The notes: a model not told the origin generated them from the letters alone. Counted from the stretch's first letter, positions 46,745 through 58,494 are shown. The stretch: 64,000 nt of DNA from Magicicada septendecula (GCA_034769895.1 CM068370.1:40877844-40941843); one strand, 5' to 3'. A program made the numbers and translations.

Positions 46745-47330
46745 TTGGGCATCTTTAGACTTGTCGTAGAAGGATGGAGAAGTTATCAGAAAATTTGGTA
46801 TAGTAAATATATATGGCTCTCTTGTTGTAAGCGAAACAAAACTCTGCACTTCTATTATTGTTTGATGTTTAATGGAGAGGAACAATGGAGCAAAGTTGGA
46901 GAAGGCGCTATAAAAAAATTTGAAGTTAAAGCCGCTAAACATGCTAGTAGCAAAACTCATATTAAAAATCTGAGATGTTTCACATACTAGGTCATAACAG
47001 AATTGAAACGGTTTGTCCGAAACACCTAGAATTCAAGCAATACAGCACAATAAAAATGTGGCATGAAATCAAAGGATAGTAGGCCGTTTGGTAGATGTTT
47101 GTTATTTATAGGGAGACAGGAGTTAGCTTTTAGTAGGCATAAGGAAAATGAGCAATCTCTCAATAAGGGCAGTTATTTAGAAATTTTAAATTTACTGGCA
47201 ATGGAAGAGTCTTCCATGAAAGAACATATACAGAGTGATTCAAAATTGCACGCCAATCTCTGGGGAGCTGATTCTATAACTAAAAATAAGAAAAAAATGA
47301 GACACGGCATGTAGACCTCATTTAAAAGAA
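46745..47330 (+). pseudogene. hAT transposase fragment: TTF zinc finger and DUF4371 start
   Basis: 46745-46990 encodes IWLSCCKRNKTLHFYYCLMF, NGEEQWSKVGEGAIKKFEVK and KHASSKTHIKNL, a TTF-type (BED-like) zinc finger. 47063-47310 encodes RPFGRCLLFIGRQELAFSRH and KENEQSLNKGSYLEILNLLA, the entry of a DUF4371 domain. The two are out of frame and the rest of the catalytic domain is missing. The right TIR of the large hAT follows at 47644-47654, so this is its own transposase remnant. Confidence 0.82.
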
Positions 47331-47662
47331 AATATGAACCGTTTGTGTAATGCCTGCAGTAATCCGGATTTGTCACCATTACAAAATGTGAATAAATTTA
47401 TGTTTTTCTGGCAATATTTTGTAATAAACGACACCAATAACAATACGATAGCTTTTTTTTATATTTAGGCTAAATTATATAACGAAATACGTGTGTTTCA
47501 GACAGTCACTTAGCTATCATCTGCTAGAGATAGCATTAACTCTATTTACCATAGTTTTACTGGTTCATTAAGAACGTCAATAATCTTAGTAAGAGGTTGC
47601 TTTTGGCTGGTATTTTTATGTCTACCCAAATTATTTTGTCACGCTTCGCCACTGTCCATGAC

Positions 47663-47989
47663 ATATATGTGGTACAATTTGATTTTATGTAATAAAAATT
47701 AACTGTGACAAACGGATGTGATTGATGTGACTAGTTCATGGATTGGTCTGACCATATGCTGTGAACAAATGCATAGTAGAAAATATTTAATGGGTTAAAA
47801 ATTATTGACTGGTGTATATTTATATTTATTTATCTTTATAAATATTTATTTATATTTATATCTTCTGTTTTTAACATTACAAAGACTTCACAAGCATGGT
47901 TTACTGAGAATGGAATGTATGGTTCTGAATGTGTATAAATAGATGTCAACAAAGTCACATTACAAAAATGAGGCTTCTCCCTTCACATA
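47663..47989. other. Intron sequence, nothing recognised
   Basis: Non-coding, AT-rich with TTTATTTATATTTAT runs. Confidence 0.4.
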
Positions 47990-48970
47990 TTAACACTGCA
48001 GCCTGTTGTGTCCCCTGACTGACCAAGGGCTGTGCAGGATGAAGGGCATGTCTGTCGTCCGCTCGTGTGCTGCGTCCCGAGCTTCAAATAAAGCTCCTGC
48101 CACAGGGCCGATAGATAGGGCTGGATTTTAGGGTGTGGGCTGCTACCGGCTGTGGGTTTTCAATTAATTAATTAATTGAGGGTTAGTGTATGCTGAAGCC
48201 GGGTCCAAGATTCACCTGGCACAGATTGGTAGTGACTGAGGGCGCTAATGAGGTGGTTGCCCTGAAATCGGGCGGTGCGGATATAGAATTTCCAGGACAG
48301 TGTCTATAGTGGCATCCAGGGAATGGACACGCAGGGATTACAGATGATTTTATTTGATGTCAGGTAGTGTGCTTTGCACAGCCAGCACAATCCTTGGTCC
48401 AGCAGAGACTGAAACTTTCACGTATGGGTCTTAGCCAAGTGGCCCCATACGGGGATTGTGTAGGTAGCCATCGGCACTACAGGTGGAGATGATAAGCTTC
48501 CCAAGACGGCGGGTCATAGAATTGCTGCATAGCAGGGGACGGAGTGAGTATAGGCGATGAGCGGTCTTGCGGGCTACTTGCTCAGAGTGTGTCCATCAGG
48601 TAAGACGTCGATTGAGGTGGAGCCTGAGGTACTTAACCTCTCGAGACCAGGGCAACTGAGTGTCGCCTACATACAGTCTGTCAGGGAGCCTTAAGCATCT
48701 GGAGAAGACTACTGCTGTGCTCTTGGCCGCGTTGGTGGCGACCCTCCATCTCTCTGCCCACTCAACGTATTCGTCAAGCTGGTCCTGGAGCCATTTCAAT
48801 AACTGCCATTTCAGCACTACGATCGACGGCATACACCGCTGTGTCGTTGGCGAACATGGCCAATCTGGTTCCTGGCAACTTGGGCACGTCGTTGTCGTAC
48901 ACAGAGAAAAGCAGGGGGCCCAAGATGCTTCCCTGAGTTACACCAGGTGTCCCCTGGCTGAAAAATAAGC
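47990..48970 (-). mobile_element. Jockey-like LINE, 5'-truncated, RT inactivated
   Basis: In minus sense: [20 protein letters not shown], then [14 protein letters not shown]. This is the RT core, but with FAND in place of FADD, so a catalytic Asp is lost. After a frameshift near 48795: [20 protein letters not shown], then AVVFSRC, LPWSREVKYLRLHLNRRLT and a thumb/tail region. The order and motifs are those of Jockey-clade reverse transcriptases. The 5' end stops at about 48970; the 3' tail ends near 48000. Confidence 0.8.
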
Positions 48971-49019
48971 CATGTAATAACCATGTCCAGTGATGAGCTG
49001 CACAGTGGAAAGGAAGTTG

Positions 49020-49038
49020 TGTGTGTGTGTGTGTGTGT
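49020..49038. repeat. (GT)n microsatellite
   Basis: Short GT run at the junction between the LINE flank and the SINE. Confidence 0.85.
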
Positions 49039-49054
49039 CTATTTTACTTATCTA

Positions 49055-49205
49055 GCCAAAGCGTGCCAGACGTGACCGGTGCTTTATTGCCCCCTCCCCC
49101 AGCGATAGGGCTGGGTAGGCAGAGCGAGTCATTAACTTGATTTGAACCCATGACCATTGTTGAGATTTGTGTCTTCGACATTACCACTCTGCTGATCTGA
49201 GCTCA
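49055..49205 (-). mobile_element. tRNA-derived SINE
   Basis: In minus sense CAGCAGAGTGGTAATGTCGA resembles a tRNA D-arm/A box, and GGGTTCAAATC, about 35 bases later, is a good Pol III B box. Then follows a GC-rich body with GGGGGAGGGGGC. Confidence 0.55.
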
Positions 49206-49384
49206 GTACATAAGGTACTGAGTGAAGAATTCTTTGTCTTAAAATCTGAGTCATTTTTGTTGTTGTTGTAACTTGAATTCACATAGTGACTCATATTTAA
49301 AAGGAATAAATCCGAAATTACGGTAACGTTAATTTTTACTGAAAGACGGTAAGTTATAATATATTTGATTTTCACATAGTGACT

Positions 49385-49690
49385 GTTTGATGCTCTCAAA
49401 CAAAAAGACGTTTAATGGAGTTAGGTGTGGACTATAAGGCGGTGTTATAACAGAACCTTCCTCCGAATTTTTGAGTGGTTTCCATTATTGTTTGTGTAGT
49501 GTGTGGGTGAACATTATTCCGAAGGAAATGTTTCTTTTTTCTATAAATTACGACTTTTTTCATAAGGACAGGCACTTTTTTGTTATCATATCTTTGTAGT
49601 ACTGGTTGTTGCTACTAGTCCAAAAAAATGAAAGAAAACATACCTTAGCATCCTAAAAAATTGTTAGCATCACTTTAAAAACTGATTATG
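49385..49690 (-). mobile_element. Mariner transposase fragment
   Basis: ACTATAAGGCGGTGTTATAA and following bases parallel 23569 onward of the dead mariner. In minus sense it gives HPHTTQ ... FGGRF and a decayed YSPDL block. No TIRs seen. Confidence 0.6.
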
Positions 49691-49784
49691 GTGTGAAATA
49701 TTTTAAATGTCTGGAGAATGCCATGATTCCACTCCGTGCTTTGCAACTTGGATTGTGGCTCATAATGATGGAGATATATCTCAT

Positions 49785-50105
49785 CCCAGGTCACTTTTCT
49801 TTCATCATCACCTTCACGGATTAAACCAAGGATGGGTTGTTCCGGTCTCAAATAGGCAAACATTAGAGCTGGTCTCTCCAGCCCTTCCTCGGACATCCCA
49901 CACCTCTCCGTCCCCTCGGCTTATAGCTCCAGAGTTGTTTGGGGATGCGGCAGTCATCCATTTGGCAAAGATGTTCCCACCAAGTCAGCTGATACTGGGC
50001 GATCCTGTCGAGTATACTCATAATATTCAGTTCCTGCCAGAGAATTGGACTTTAACGAAAGGCCAGGCCAGTTGCATCCAAGCGGCTGAAATGAGATTCT
50101 CAGGG
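49785..50105 (-). mobile_element. LINE 3' tail with 5' inversion
   Basis: 49796-50034 is the reverse complement of the LINE tail at about 56242-56470, including the CATCATC start of its microsatellite end. At 50035 the orientation switches: GAGAATTGGACTTTAACGAA to about 50100 matches 56132-56197 in the forward sense. Minus-sense order is therefore inverted 5' piece, then 3' piece, lacking about 44 bases between them: the pattern left by twin priming. Confidence 0.8.
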
Positions 50106-50830
50106 TCGTGGGAGGGTATACTGTTCTTTCAAAAAATTTATGTTATACTTTTTAAACATCAGTTCTTATTGTTCATTGTTATGAAAAAGGTGCACTTATC
50201 ATTGTTGCACAATAGACAGTAGTTGTCAGTCAGCTATTTTAAATTGATTACAGGAAATGTCCTTTTATGATTTTCAAAGTGTTTTTTTTAAAGTACGTGA
50301 CAAAATCACGATAACTCCACATAGTGTAATACTTTATGATTTAATATTCACTCCTCTGGTGAGACTCAGTCAAGAGGTGAACTGTTAAAAAAAATATAAA
50401 ATTCATAGATTTGTCTTATGTCATTACAAATTTCCCAAGCTTCGAAGAAAAATTTGAACTGGGGAGGGGGGTGAAACCCCTTTAGGAAGGAAAAACTGGG
50501 ATTACCTGAATTGTAGAAGAATAAAATGCAGAAGGTCTGGGACTTATAGATGGTCGGGGGGGGGGGGGGATGTATAAACCCTGGTTTCTCAAAGTGTGAA
50601 TATGCCAGCCACGTTCTGGTGAGTGAGTTCCAACTAAATGCGTCTCCTTTGACAGTTGAAACTAGGCTGAAACCAGTGTGCCCAGTATGGCACATGCAAA
50701 GAGTGCATTGTAAATCATTCAATAAGGGGTTGAGCAAGTCGACCTACACATACATTATTGTTTGTATTATTGTCGACCTACACATAGACAAATTCGAATA
50801 TTTTACTAATGCAAAATACCAAATATGAAG
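50106..50830. other. Intron sequence, nothing recognised
   Basis: Non-coding; contains a run of about 15 G at 50556-50570. Confidence 0.4.
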
Positions 50831-50832
50831 TA

Positions 50833-51837
50833 CAGTGGACCTCACTAATTTGTCACCCAGTAATTCGTCTCCCTCTGTAATTCATCACTCTACACTCAAG
50901 CTTTTTTTTCTTTTCTTTATTAACAAATGAATAGCGTACACACTATAATGATAGCTGGAGTAAATCAGAAATGTTGTGATTGTGGCTGGGGCTCTAATAA
51001 TAGCCAGGAGAATGGGTTGTGGAAGGTATTGGTTCTGAGAATGGGTTTTTCATACTTGTGTACACGGCACAGTAAGTGTTGTGTTGTGTTGTTACAGCGT
51101 AATACGTTTCCAAAAATTCAGTCGGGTTGCTGTTGCCTGGAAATACCTCTAAAATCTGCCTGGGATAAGTTACAGCCATCTGAATTACAACCACCAGAAC
51201 CAGAAGGCCATCTGAATTTACAAGAACCAGAAGGTCTTGACCCCACATCGGAATTGTTAGATATCTGCCAATCCCTAACAGCATTTAGCAGTTTGAATGA
51301 AGATGACATAAAAATTGATGTGAAATAGACTTACCAGGTGTAAGCTATGAAGTGTTTAGTGGTGATGAAGTTATTATACATGTATTCACAGAATCTACAG
51401 AAGCTAATGATGAAAAAGATGACCAGCCAATAAAACCTGCAATCTCATAAGGAGGCCATTGAATTACTGGGTACAACAATCAAGTGGTACGAAGGCCAAG
51501 ATTAAGCAGAACTGCCTAAAATAATTTCACTGCTTCAAATACATAATGTGGCTTTTGAAAAGTACAGTCGACAGAAAAAAAAAACAGAAGAAAATTACAG
51601 ATATTTTTCACAATCACTAAACAATTTTTTCTGCAATTACAGTGCATAACATGGTTTGAGTTTGAAAATCTCCAGCAATAAATATGTACAAGATAACATT
51701 AGTACTGTACATTGTTAGTGTTGTAATAAAACATTTTGTATTGTCTTTAATGGGTTTGTTTCTTACTCCCTCGCTAATTTGTCTATTTCATGTATTTGTC
51801 ACCCCTTCGTAGATGACGAATTAGTGAGGTTCTACTG
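50833..51837. mobile_element. Non-autonomous Tigger-like element F (1005 bp)
   Basis: TIRs CAGTGGACCTCACTAATTTG (left) and reverse complement CAGTAGAACCTCACTAATTC (right), with TA on both sides (50831-50832, 51838-51839). The interior keeps a short transposase scrap (LKSAWDKLQP, then Glu/Asp-rich ELLDICQSLTAFSSLNEDDI), so it is an internally deleted Tigger. Confidence 0.88.
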
Positions 51838-52009
51838 TAATATAAATCTTTTATAAAATTCTGTGTAAATTAACTATTGTCTTTTTATGTGTTTGCATAT
51901 TAATGACTCCCATACTATTACAAACTTTTCAGATATATAACAAGTATATCAGATAAAACTGCAGCTTGAACAGACTGAACAGTTTTGGAAGGCATACTAT
52001 TGCAAAATG

Positions 52010-52341
52010 TTACTTGCAAAATAGAAAGCATACTGACAGCATATTATGGAAAACATTCTAAAATCTGCTTGGAATAAGTTGTGGCCATCTGTTCAAAATA
52101 ATCTGGTCAATAAATTACGGAGTTTTTTCACAGACATTAAAAAAAGTTTTTTTTTTGCAATTGCAGTGCTTACGTATTTTAGTGTGAAAATTTCCAGCAA
52201 TATCTAAGTTTTAGCACATTAATACATTGTTTTTGTTGTAATAAACATTTTAAATTGTCTTTAATGGAGGTTTTGCTTACTCCCTCAATAATTTGCCACC
52301 CCTTCAGTCCCGCAGGTGACTGAGTTAATGATGTTATACTG
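52010..52341. mobile_element. Tigger-like fragment G
   Basis: CTAAAATCTGCTTGGAATAA and ATTTCCAGCAATATCTAAGT parallel the interior of element F. The right end TAATGATGTTATACTG, followed by TA (52342-52343), corresponds to its TIR. The left end is missing. Confidence 0.7.
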
Positions 52342-52734
52342 TAATTTGTATATCACTTCTTAAGGACAAAATTGTATTTATCATTTTTGAGAACTATGCT
52401 TGAAAAATTATATTCCAGTTTATTGGTACTCTGTTGTGTGGTATCACATGTATACACGTTGCTTTGTAGATGAAGTTTACTATTACAAAACGTTGTTTCA
52501 CTATCAAAATAAGGAGTATGGTACTGTATCAGTAGTTGTCAATCAGTGAGTGACGGTAAGATCTCGCTATAAAAATGTTCATACTTGCAAAATATTCATA
52601 AAATTTAAATAGTTGACAACAATATTTATTCGAATCATACTTCTTATAACTACCAGAAATGAATTCTTTTATCTCTGTGTTGTTAATTTAACTATATATT
52701 AATAACAATTTAATTCGGATAATCAATATTTCAG

Positions 52735-52837
52735 GATGGCAGAGGTACCAATCCAGGCAGCTGTACACAGCACAATTATGGCACTTCACATCCACCAGGA
52801 AGTGGAGGAGGTGGAGGACCACCTAATCACTTTTCTG
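52735..52837 (+). CDS. TDRD3: TDRD3 exon: Gly-rich segment after the Tudor domain
   Basis: 103 nt between TTTCAG and GTAAAA. It encodes DGRGTNPGSCTQHNYGTSHP and PGSGGGGGPPNHFSG. The phase fits the Tudor exon (0) and leaves one base for a next exon. A Gly/Pro-rich tail after the Tudor domain is usual for TDRD3, but there is no hallmark motif, so the call rests on splice sites, phase and position. The donor is weak, and a Tigger begins only 23 bp after it. The terminal exon was not found in the remaining 11 kb. Confidence 0.65.
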
Positions 52838-52860
52838 GTAAAATACAAACCTCTTATATA

Positions 52861-55054
52861 CAGTAGAGTCTTGTTTATCCGACCTTCGCTTATCCGACAT
52901 TCCGTATTAGCCGACGTCCCACCGCAAAAAAAAAAAAAAAACAACAAAAAAACGCATTAATCGGCAACAAGAACTGCAAGTTGCGAGCCTGAATGTAGTC
53001 TATTTTTTGTTGCTCCTGACTCTACCACAGCTAATTAGTTACCCCGACTGTACAATCTACACTATGACTCATGTGTCTGTCATTCGCCCCATCCTCACTC
53101 ACTCACTGTCACAACTCGCTACTCAGTGCAGTGCAGTTTATCATTGTATGCGGATCGGTTTATCGTCTGTTACATGCATATGTGTCTGTGTGTGTTAATT
53201 TTACAAACGTTGTTGTATTGTTTAAAAGTTGAAATTTACGCAAGTATGGCGACGAAAAGAAAGAAAGTTGTTGTATCGATGGAACAAAAACTTGAGGCAA
53301 TCAAGAGACTGGACAAGGGAGAGACAATGCAGAAGGTAGCTGATGACTTTGGCGTTGGACGGGTAACAGTAGGAGACTGGAAAAAAACGAATAGAAATAG
53401 AAAAATGGTGTGCATCAAGAGTTACGGAGGGTCCATTAAAAGAAAGAAAAACTATGAAAAAATGTGACTATGAAAAAGTTAGTGAAGCTTTGTATGTTTG
53501 GTTTACACAGTTCAGGGACAAAGGTGTGCCTATTTCAGGGCCTATTTTATAGCAAAAGGCGTTGCATTTTCGTAATGAATTGAATGAAGGGGACCCAGAT
53601 TTCACAGCAAGTGTCAGTTGGCTCGACCGATGGAAGAAGCGCTACAGTATCCGTCAGTTAAGTGTTTGTGGTGAAAAACTATCATCGAATTTTGAAGAAA
53701 TGGAAGCATTCAAGAAAAGATTTCAGCAATTTATTGAAACTGAAAGCCTAACGGGTGATCAGATATTTAACTGTGATGAGTCAGGCCTTAATTACAAAAT
53801 GTTACCTAGTAAGAGTCTTGCAGCCAGAACTGAAGCGGCAGCCCCTGGCTACAAGCGTAGTAAGGAAAGGCTGACAATTTTAGCATGCAGCAATGCTACA
53901 GCAAACCTCAAAATGGACCTTGCAATGATTGGAAAGTCCAAAAATCCTAGCCTTTAAAACAGTTTCAAAAAACGCTCTTCCTGTAAAATACTAGTCAGAA
54001 AAGCACATGGATGAGCAGTGAAATTTTCAAAGACTGGTTTTTTAAGGAATTCATTCCTTCAACAGAGAAGTTTTTGAAAGAAAATAATTTACCCAGAAAA
54101 GCAGTTTTGTTGGTAGATAATGCTCTAACGCACCCTGATGCAGAGGAGCTTCAAGATGGTGACATTAAGGCAATGTTTCTGCCCCCCAATGTAACCGCCA
54201 TATGCCAACCTATGGATCAGGGCGTTTTGGAAACGATAAAAAGAAACTATTGCAGGAAGCTACTGACCACAATAATAGAAGAAATTGAAGAAGGACAAGA
54301 CATGATTGAAAAATTGAAACGCATCAATGTAAAGGATGTTGCTTATTGGGTTGCAAGGGCCTGGGCTGACGTAAGGGCTCCAACAATTGCCAAATCATGG
54401 AAGAAGCTTCTAGGCGATGATGAAAGTATGGAAACGGAAAGCACAGATGAAACCGAAGAAACCATTCTACCTTTAGTGCAATGTATCCCTGGATGTGAAG
54501 ATGCATCTTTGCAAGAAATCAAAAGTTGGATGAAGGATGATGATCAGTATGTAACTGATGGAGAAATTGTCGCTCTTGTCAATTGCGATGACAACGAAAT
54601 TGAAGATCAAGATCAAGCACCAACTGTTGAGCTTCTCACAATTTCATATAACGACGGAGTTAAGGCTCTAGAAACTGCAATTAAATACATTGAGCAACAA
54701 GAAGAAGCTACAGGAATCAACATAATGATGCTGCAAAGATGACGAGACTTGGCAGCGAAGAAACGGCACTCGTCAGGAAAGCAGACTACGATCAAAAATT
54801 TCTTAAAATCATCACAGGACTGAACTTTTTAAGTGTATTTAACTTCAAACAATTCTGTAACTGTAAGATCATTTTTCCAGTTAATTTTTTCTGTTGTTTT
54901 GTTGCAAAACATGATTATTAGGTTCATAATGTGTAAAATTATAACATAGTTTGACGTTTAATAGGCTTTTTCTTAACACCTCCCTATTATCCAACATTTT
55001 CGGTTATCCAACGTTCTGCTGGCCCGTTTATGTCGGATAAGCGAGACTCTACTG
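52861..55054 (+). mobile_element. pogo/Tigger element D (2194 bp)
   Basis: TIRs CAGTAGAGTCTTGTTTATCC (left) and reverse complement CAGTAGAGTCTCGCTTATCC (right), TA on both sides (52859-52860, 55055-55056). It carries a decayed transposase gene in the same sense as TDRD3. Confidence 0.95.
53245..54742 (+). pseudogene. Tigger/pogo transposase of element D, broken
   Basis: ATG at 53245: MATKRKKVVVSMEQKLEAIK, then VADDFGVGRVTVGDWKK, the CENP-B-type helix-turn-helix. A frameshift follows near 53400. 53562-53957 carries the second DNA-binding domain (VSWLDRWKKRYSIRQLSVCG) and IFNCDESGLNYKMLP with the first catalytic Asp; a stop at 53955-53957. 54011-54742 carries LLVDNALTHPD and ICQPMDQGVLE (second and third Asp), then the acidic tail with QEIKSWMKDDD. 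Two or three lesions; otherwise complete. Confidence 0.9.
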
Positions 55055-55235
55055 TAATAATGATTTACTGATAGATAATAGATAATTTTGTTTATTTAAT
55101 ATTTTGAAATCAAAACTGTGCAGGTTTGCAGTAATAACAGAACCTTTGTCTGAAATATTATTTTGCAGTGGTGATCAATCTTTTGTGCAGTGAGCCACTT
55201 TCGTGACTGTGAATTTAGGATTGGCATTATGAATT

Positions 55236-55506
<271 letters not shown>

Positions 55507-55559
55507 TAGGAATGTATAGGCATATAGGTAAATGTTAAATTATCTTTATAGATGTATTA

Positions 55560-56730
55560 TTAACACTTTCAATACTGGGCTTTCCCGGGTGTACCCAGCA
55601 ACCACCAGAAACTGCATGTTTTTGGCTTATTTATAATTTTTACTGTTAAAAAACTGTTCAACTTACCTTTTATATAAGAGATAAGCCCTTTAAAGAGGAG
55701 AATTTCTTCATTAATTTAGTATGTTCCACAATTTATCCAACATTTCTGTAGTTTTCACATTTTTAGTTTTATGTGTATTCATTTTTGAATAAAAAGAATC
55801 TGTTAACACACACACACATCACTGATCATTTTGTACTGGTAAAATTAGGTCTTAAATCTATTTATTTACATGTCTAAAACACTAAAAAGTACTGCACAGT
55901 TATTTAGAAAAGTAAAAATGAATTTTATACATTATAATTTATTTTAGTATGGAATACTTTGAATACCTGGTCTACAGTGTGTCTTATAGTGCAAGCAATG
56001 ACGTTATGATTAAGTGGCAAAAGTTCAACCATATGTGCGGGACCAATAGGTGAACCCTTAAGTCAGCAAGTAAAGGAACACGCCTAAAATTTTACAAGGT
56101 GATGGCTCTTCCCACACTTCTTTATGGGTCTGAGAACTGGATTTTAACAAAAGGCCAGGCCAGTCGCATCCAAGCGGCTGAAATGAGATTTCTCAGGCAC
56201 GTGACAGGAAGTGCCATGATCATAGAAGGAACACAGATAATATGGCAGGAACTGAATATTATGAGTATACTCGACAGGATCGCCCAGTATCGCCTGAATT
56301 GGTAGGAATATCGTTACTGGATGGATGACTGCCGCATCCCCAAACAACTATAGAACTATAAGCAGAGGGGACGGAGAGTTGTGAGAGGTGGCGAGGAAGT
56401 GCTGGAGTGACCAGCTCTAATCTTGGGTATTTGAGACCGGAACAAACCATCCTTGGTTTAATCGTTGAAGATGATGATGATGATGATGATGACTCCAACA
56501 CATGTAGAGGAATGTTACAGGCCTGTCAGTAATATTGAGCCTCTTTTCTCACTTTTTGTCCACTAGTACTAGTCTTAGAAATACAAATTTTACGCTTTCA
56601 TGTGGGATTTTCCTTTTGGCCAATTGGAGGTATTTTTTTCAGGAAAATGACATGCACATAGCTAGTTTATGGGTGAGAACTGTAAAGTTGCTGGATGTTG
56701 TGAGTCACATGATAATAATAAAAACTTAAC
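55560..56730. repeat. Unclassified dispersed repeat, copy B (interrupted by a LINE)
   Basis: Parallels 5807-7010 in blocks (see copy A). Between 55955 and 56495 it is interrupted by a LINE tail absent from copy A; the CA tract and palindrome of copy A are absent here. Its left side starts near CAATACTGGGCTTTCCCGGG. Confidence 0.6.
55960..56495 (+). mobile_element. LINE RT/C-terminal tail with GAT-repeat end
   Basis: Codes for FNHMCGTNR, a stop, then LKFYKVMALPTLLYGSENWI and LTKGQASRIQAAEMRFLRHV, the typical segment after the RT thumb in a group of arthropod LINEs (LYGSENW...AAEMRFLR). The 3' end is a (GAT)n run at 56470-56492, a common LINE terminus. 5'-truncated, with stops: dead. Confidence 0.8.
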
Positions 56731-56737
56731 ACCATGT

Positions 56738-57741
56738 TGTAACGCCCGGGCCTGGGCCTCTCAAAGTGAAAGCTGCAGTCGTGCGGACAGGAGAGCTGTG
56801 GGAATGGCTCGTTATTAAATAAGGCATTTACGTAGATTAATAATATTTCTTTAATTCATTAGAGTAACTACGTTCGTTAACAAGTTTTATTTTGATGAAC
56901 AAATGACAATACAAATGAACAAATAACAATAATTGAAGTGACGTACTCTCGTTACAATAATTCTATTGAGTGTTTTCATCAAAACATAACATTATATATA
57001 GAAAAAAAACATTCTTTATATACTGACTATTCTTTATTAAAACATAAAAGCTTTACTAACTATATTTCTGAATTTGGTACGTTACCACTTTAAATTAGGC
57101 ATAAATGATGAAGATGTCAATTATACATATTCCTTAACAAATTTAGAACACTACTGACAACTTCTGAGTATAAATAATTCATTATCCAAAATCGATTAAT
57201 GCTTTAAGTTTGAACTAAGTAAAACAAAACAAAGTTGTAATTATGCTTTTGATGTGGCTCCATCGTGGACAGAAGATGCACATCTACGATGTACGGAGAG
57301 TGCGCAAGGACCCCAAAAAGTGAACAAGTGAAAAAAGAGAGTGTTTACTTCCCAGTGCTCTCGTCAGTTTTATACCCTGCGTGACGCAAAAAGTCTCTAT
57401 GAGTTAATGCCCAAAATTCAGCCAATCAGAACTGGACTTTGCACGTGTCTCGAAACTTATCAGGTCACATGAGAGGACAATTTGACATTGATTTTTGTGA
57501 ACCAAAGCGGAATTCGTTTGCGAACACTGACAAGTAAACAATTCTTAGCTTCCCTGGTTGATAACTCGCTACAAGTGCCACGATAAAAAATGATCAGCAC
57601 ACTTCCTCACAATCGCTCAGTTTGTTCCTTAAAATAATTCTTAAGATAAAATGAATAATACATTGAGTAGTTTGAGTATGAGTAGAATCCTCATTTACAA
57701 TTATATATAAAATCATAATGTGGAATGTGCTAGGCACAACA
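56738..57741 (-). mobile_element. 3' LTR (about 1004 bp) of the errantivirus-like element
   Basis: In minus sense it begins TGTTGTGCCTAGCACATTCC directly after a purine tract and ends CCCGGGCGTTACA, giving TG...CA ends. TATAAAA (minus) is at 57368-57374. The partner LTR lies right of the window, so the limits rest on the polypurine tract and terminal bases. Confidence 0.75.
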
Positions 57742-57756
57742 CCCCTCCCTACTTTA
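57742..57756 (-). other. Polypurine tract of the errantivirus-like element
   Basis: In minus sense AAAGTAGGGAGGGG immediately before the LTR start TGTTGTG. Confidence 0.72.
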
Positions 57757-58299
57757 CAAAAGGAGAGTACGGGACGTACTTTGCTTTTCAAAATTTAACC
57801 AAAGTATAAACAACTTACAGTTTTACTCAAGCTCAACGTTCATGGAATGTACTACAATATATATAGTAAGTAGTATAGTAGTATTACCTACTCTGTTTAC
57901 ATCATGAAATCTACATCTAAACAAACCAACAAAACAAAAAGATAAGACTGTGCCATCTACGGTCAATCATTCATTACTATCGCTAAGCAGCTGTACATGC
58001 TCAGCTGTGTGTAGATACCACATTGTGTCGATGTACACATTTACATATATATCACGCGATATTTACAAACTACATAATTGTCTCTTTTTCTATTTAAACA
58101 TAGTTTTATCTGTTACATTCAAAACAAAAAGTGCTGAATATAATGAGACTCAAAATTTTGTTTTCCTTAGGTAAGTTTACAACTATTATAATAATAATTA
58201 TTTTTTTCTTGTTTACATTTTCCGTACGTACTTCTCAATTCTTTATGTGGGTTCAATACATTCCTTTATTAAACAAACAAACACAACAAACTCTTTAAT
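57757..58299 (-). other. Region between env stop and polypurine tract
   Basis: Non-coding, AT-rich, inside the errantivirus-like element. Confidence 0.5.
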
Positions 58300-58494
58300 T
58301 TATAATTGAGAATGTGCAACTCTAACACCTGGTTTTACGTAGATTGCTGTAACATTCATTCCGTCTGGCGAAGTTACCTCTGGAACTTCCTCTGCTGCTT
58401 CTTGTGTTGCCTCAGCACTCGATGTCGTTGCTGGTATGAGAGTAGAAGTTAGACATTTGGAGACTGACTTGGTTCGGTAGACGAGATATAATAG
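58300..58494 (-). pseudogene. Envelope gene, cytoplasmic tail part (old viral copy)
   Basis: An open minus-strand stretch ends at TAA 58300-58302 with YVKPGVRVAHSQL. It begins exactly at the ATAG target duplication of the nested element (58491-58494). The membrane-anchor part of the same gene lies on the other side of that insertion, at 61784-61890. It is the intracellular tail of a class-I-like insect retroviral envelope; broken by the insertion. Confidence 0.7.

Larger units (their letters stand above)
29481..47662 (+). mobile_element. hAT transposon shell with perfect 8-bp TSD, expanded to 18.2 kb by nested insertions
   Basis: Left end CAGTGGCGAAGTGTC at 29489 and right end (reverse complement) CAGTGGCGAAGCGTGAC ending at 47654 are hAT-type TIRs. 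The 8 bases outside each are identical: TCCATGAC at 29481-29488 and 47655-47662, the size expected for hAT. Own sequence appears to be about 29489-30073 (5' leader) and 46438-47654 (zinc finger, start of the transposase, 3' end). The space between holds a Tigger, AT-rich DNA, a second hAT end, a mariner piece, an inverted-module satellite and a full-length ZMYM-like hAT. Confidence 0.85.

Noticed and set aside
35757-47654. hAT insertion running from the second CAGTGGCGAAG (35757) to 47654
   Set aside because: The 8 bases before 35757 (AT repeats) do not match TCCATGAC after 47654, whereas those before 29489 match perfectly.
55130-55215. Candidate terminal TDRD3 exon after TTTTGCAG at about 55167
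   Set aside because: The frame from the previous exon gives only about 12 residues before a stop and has no similarity to a TDRD3 end.
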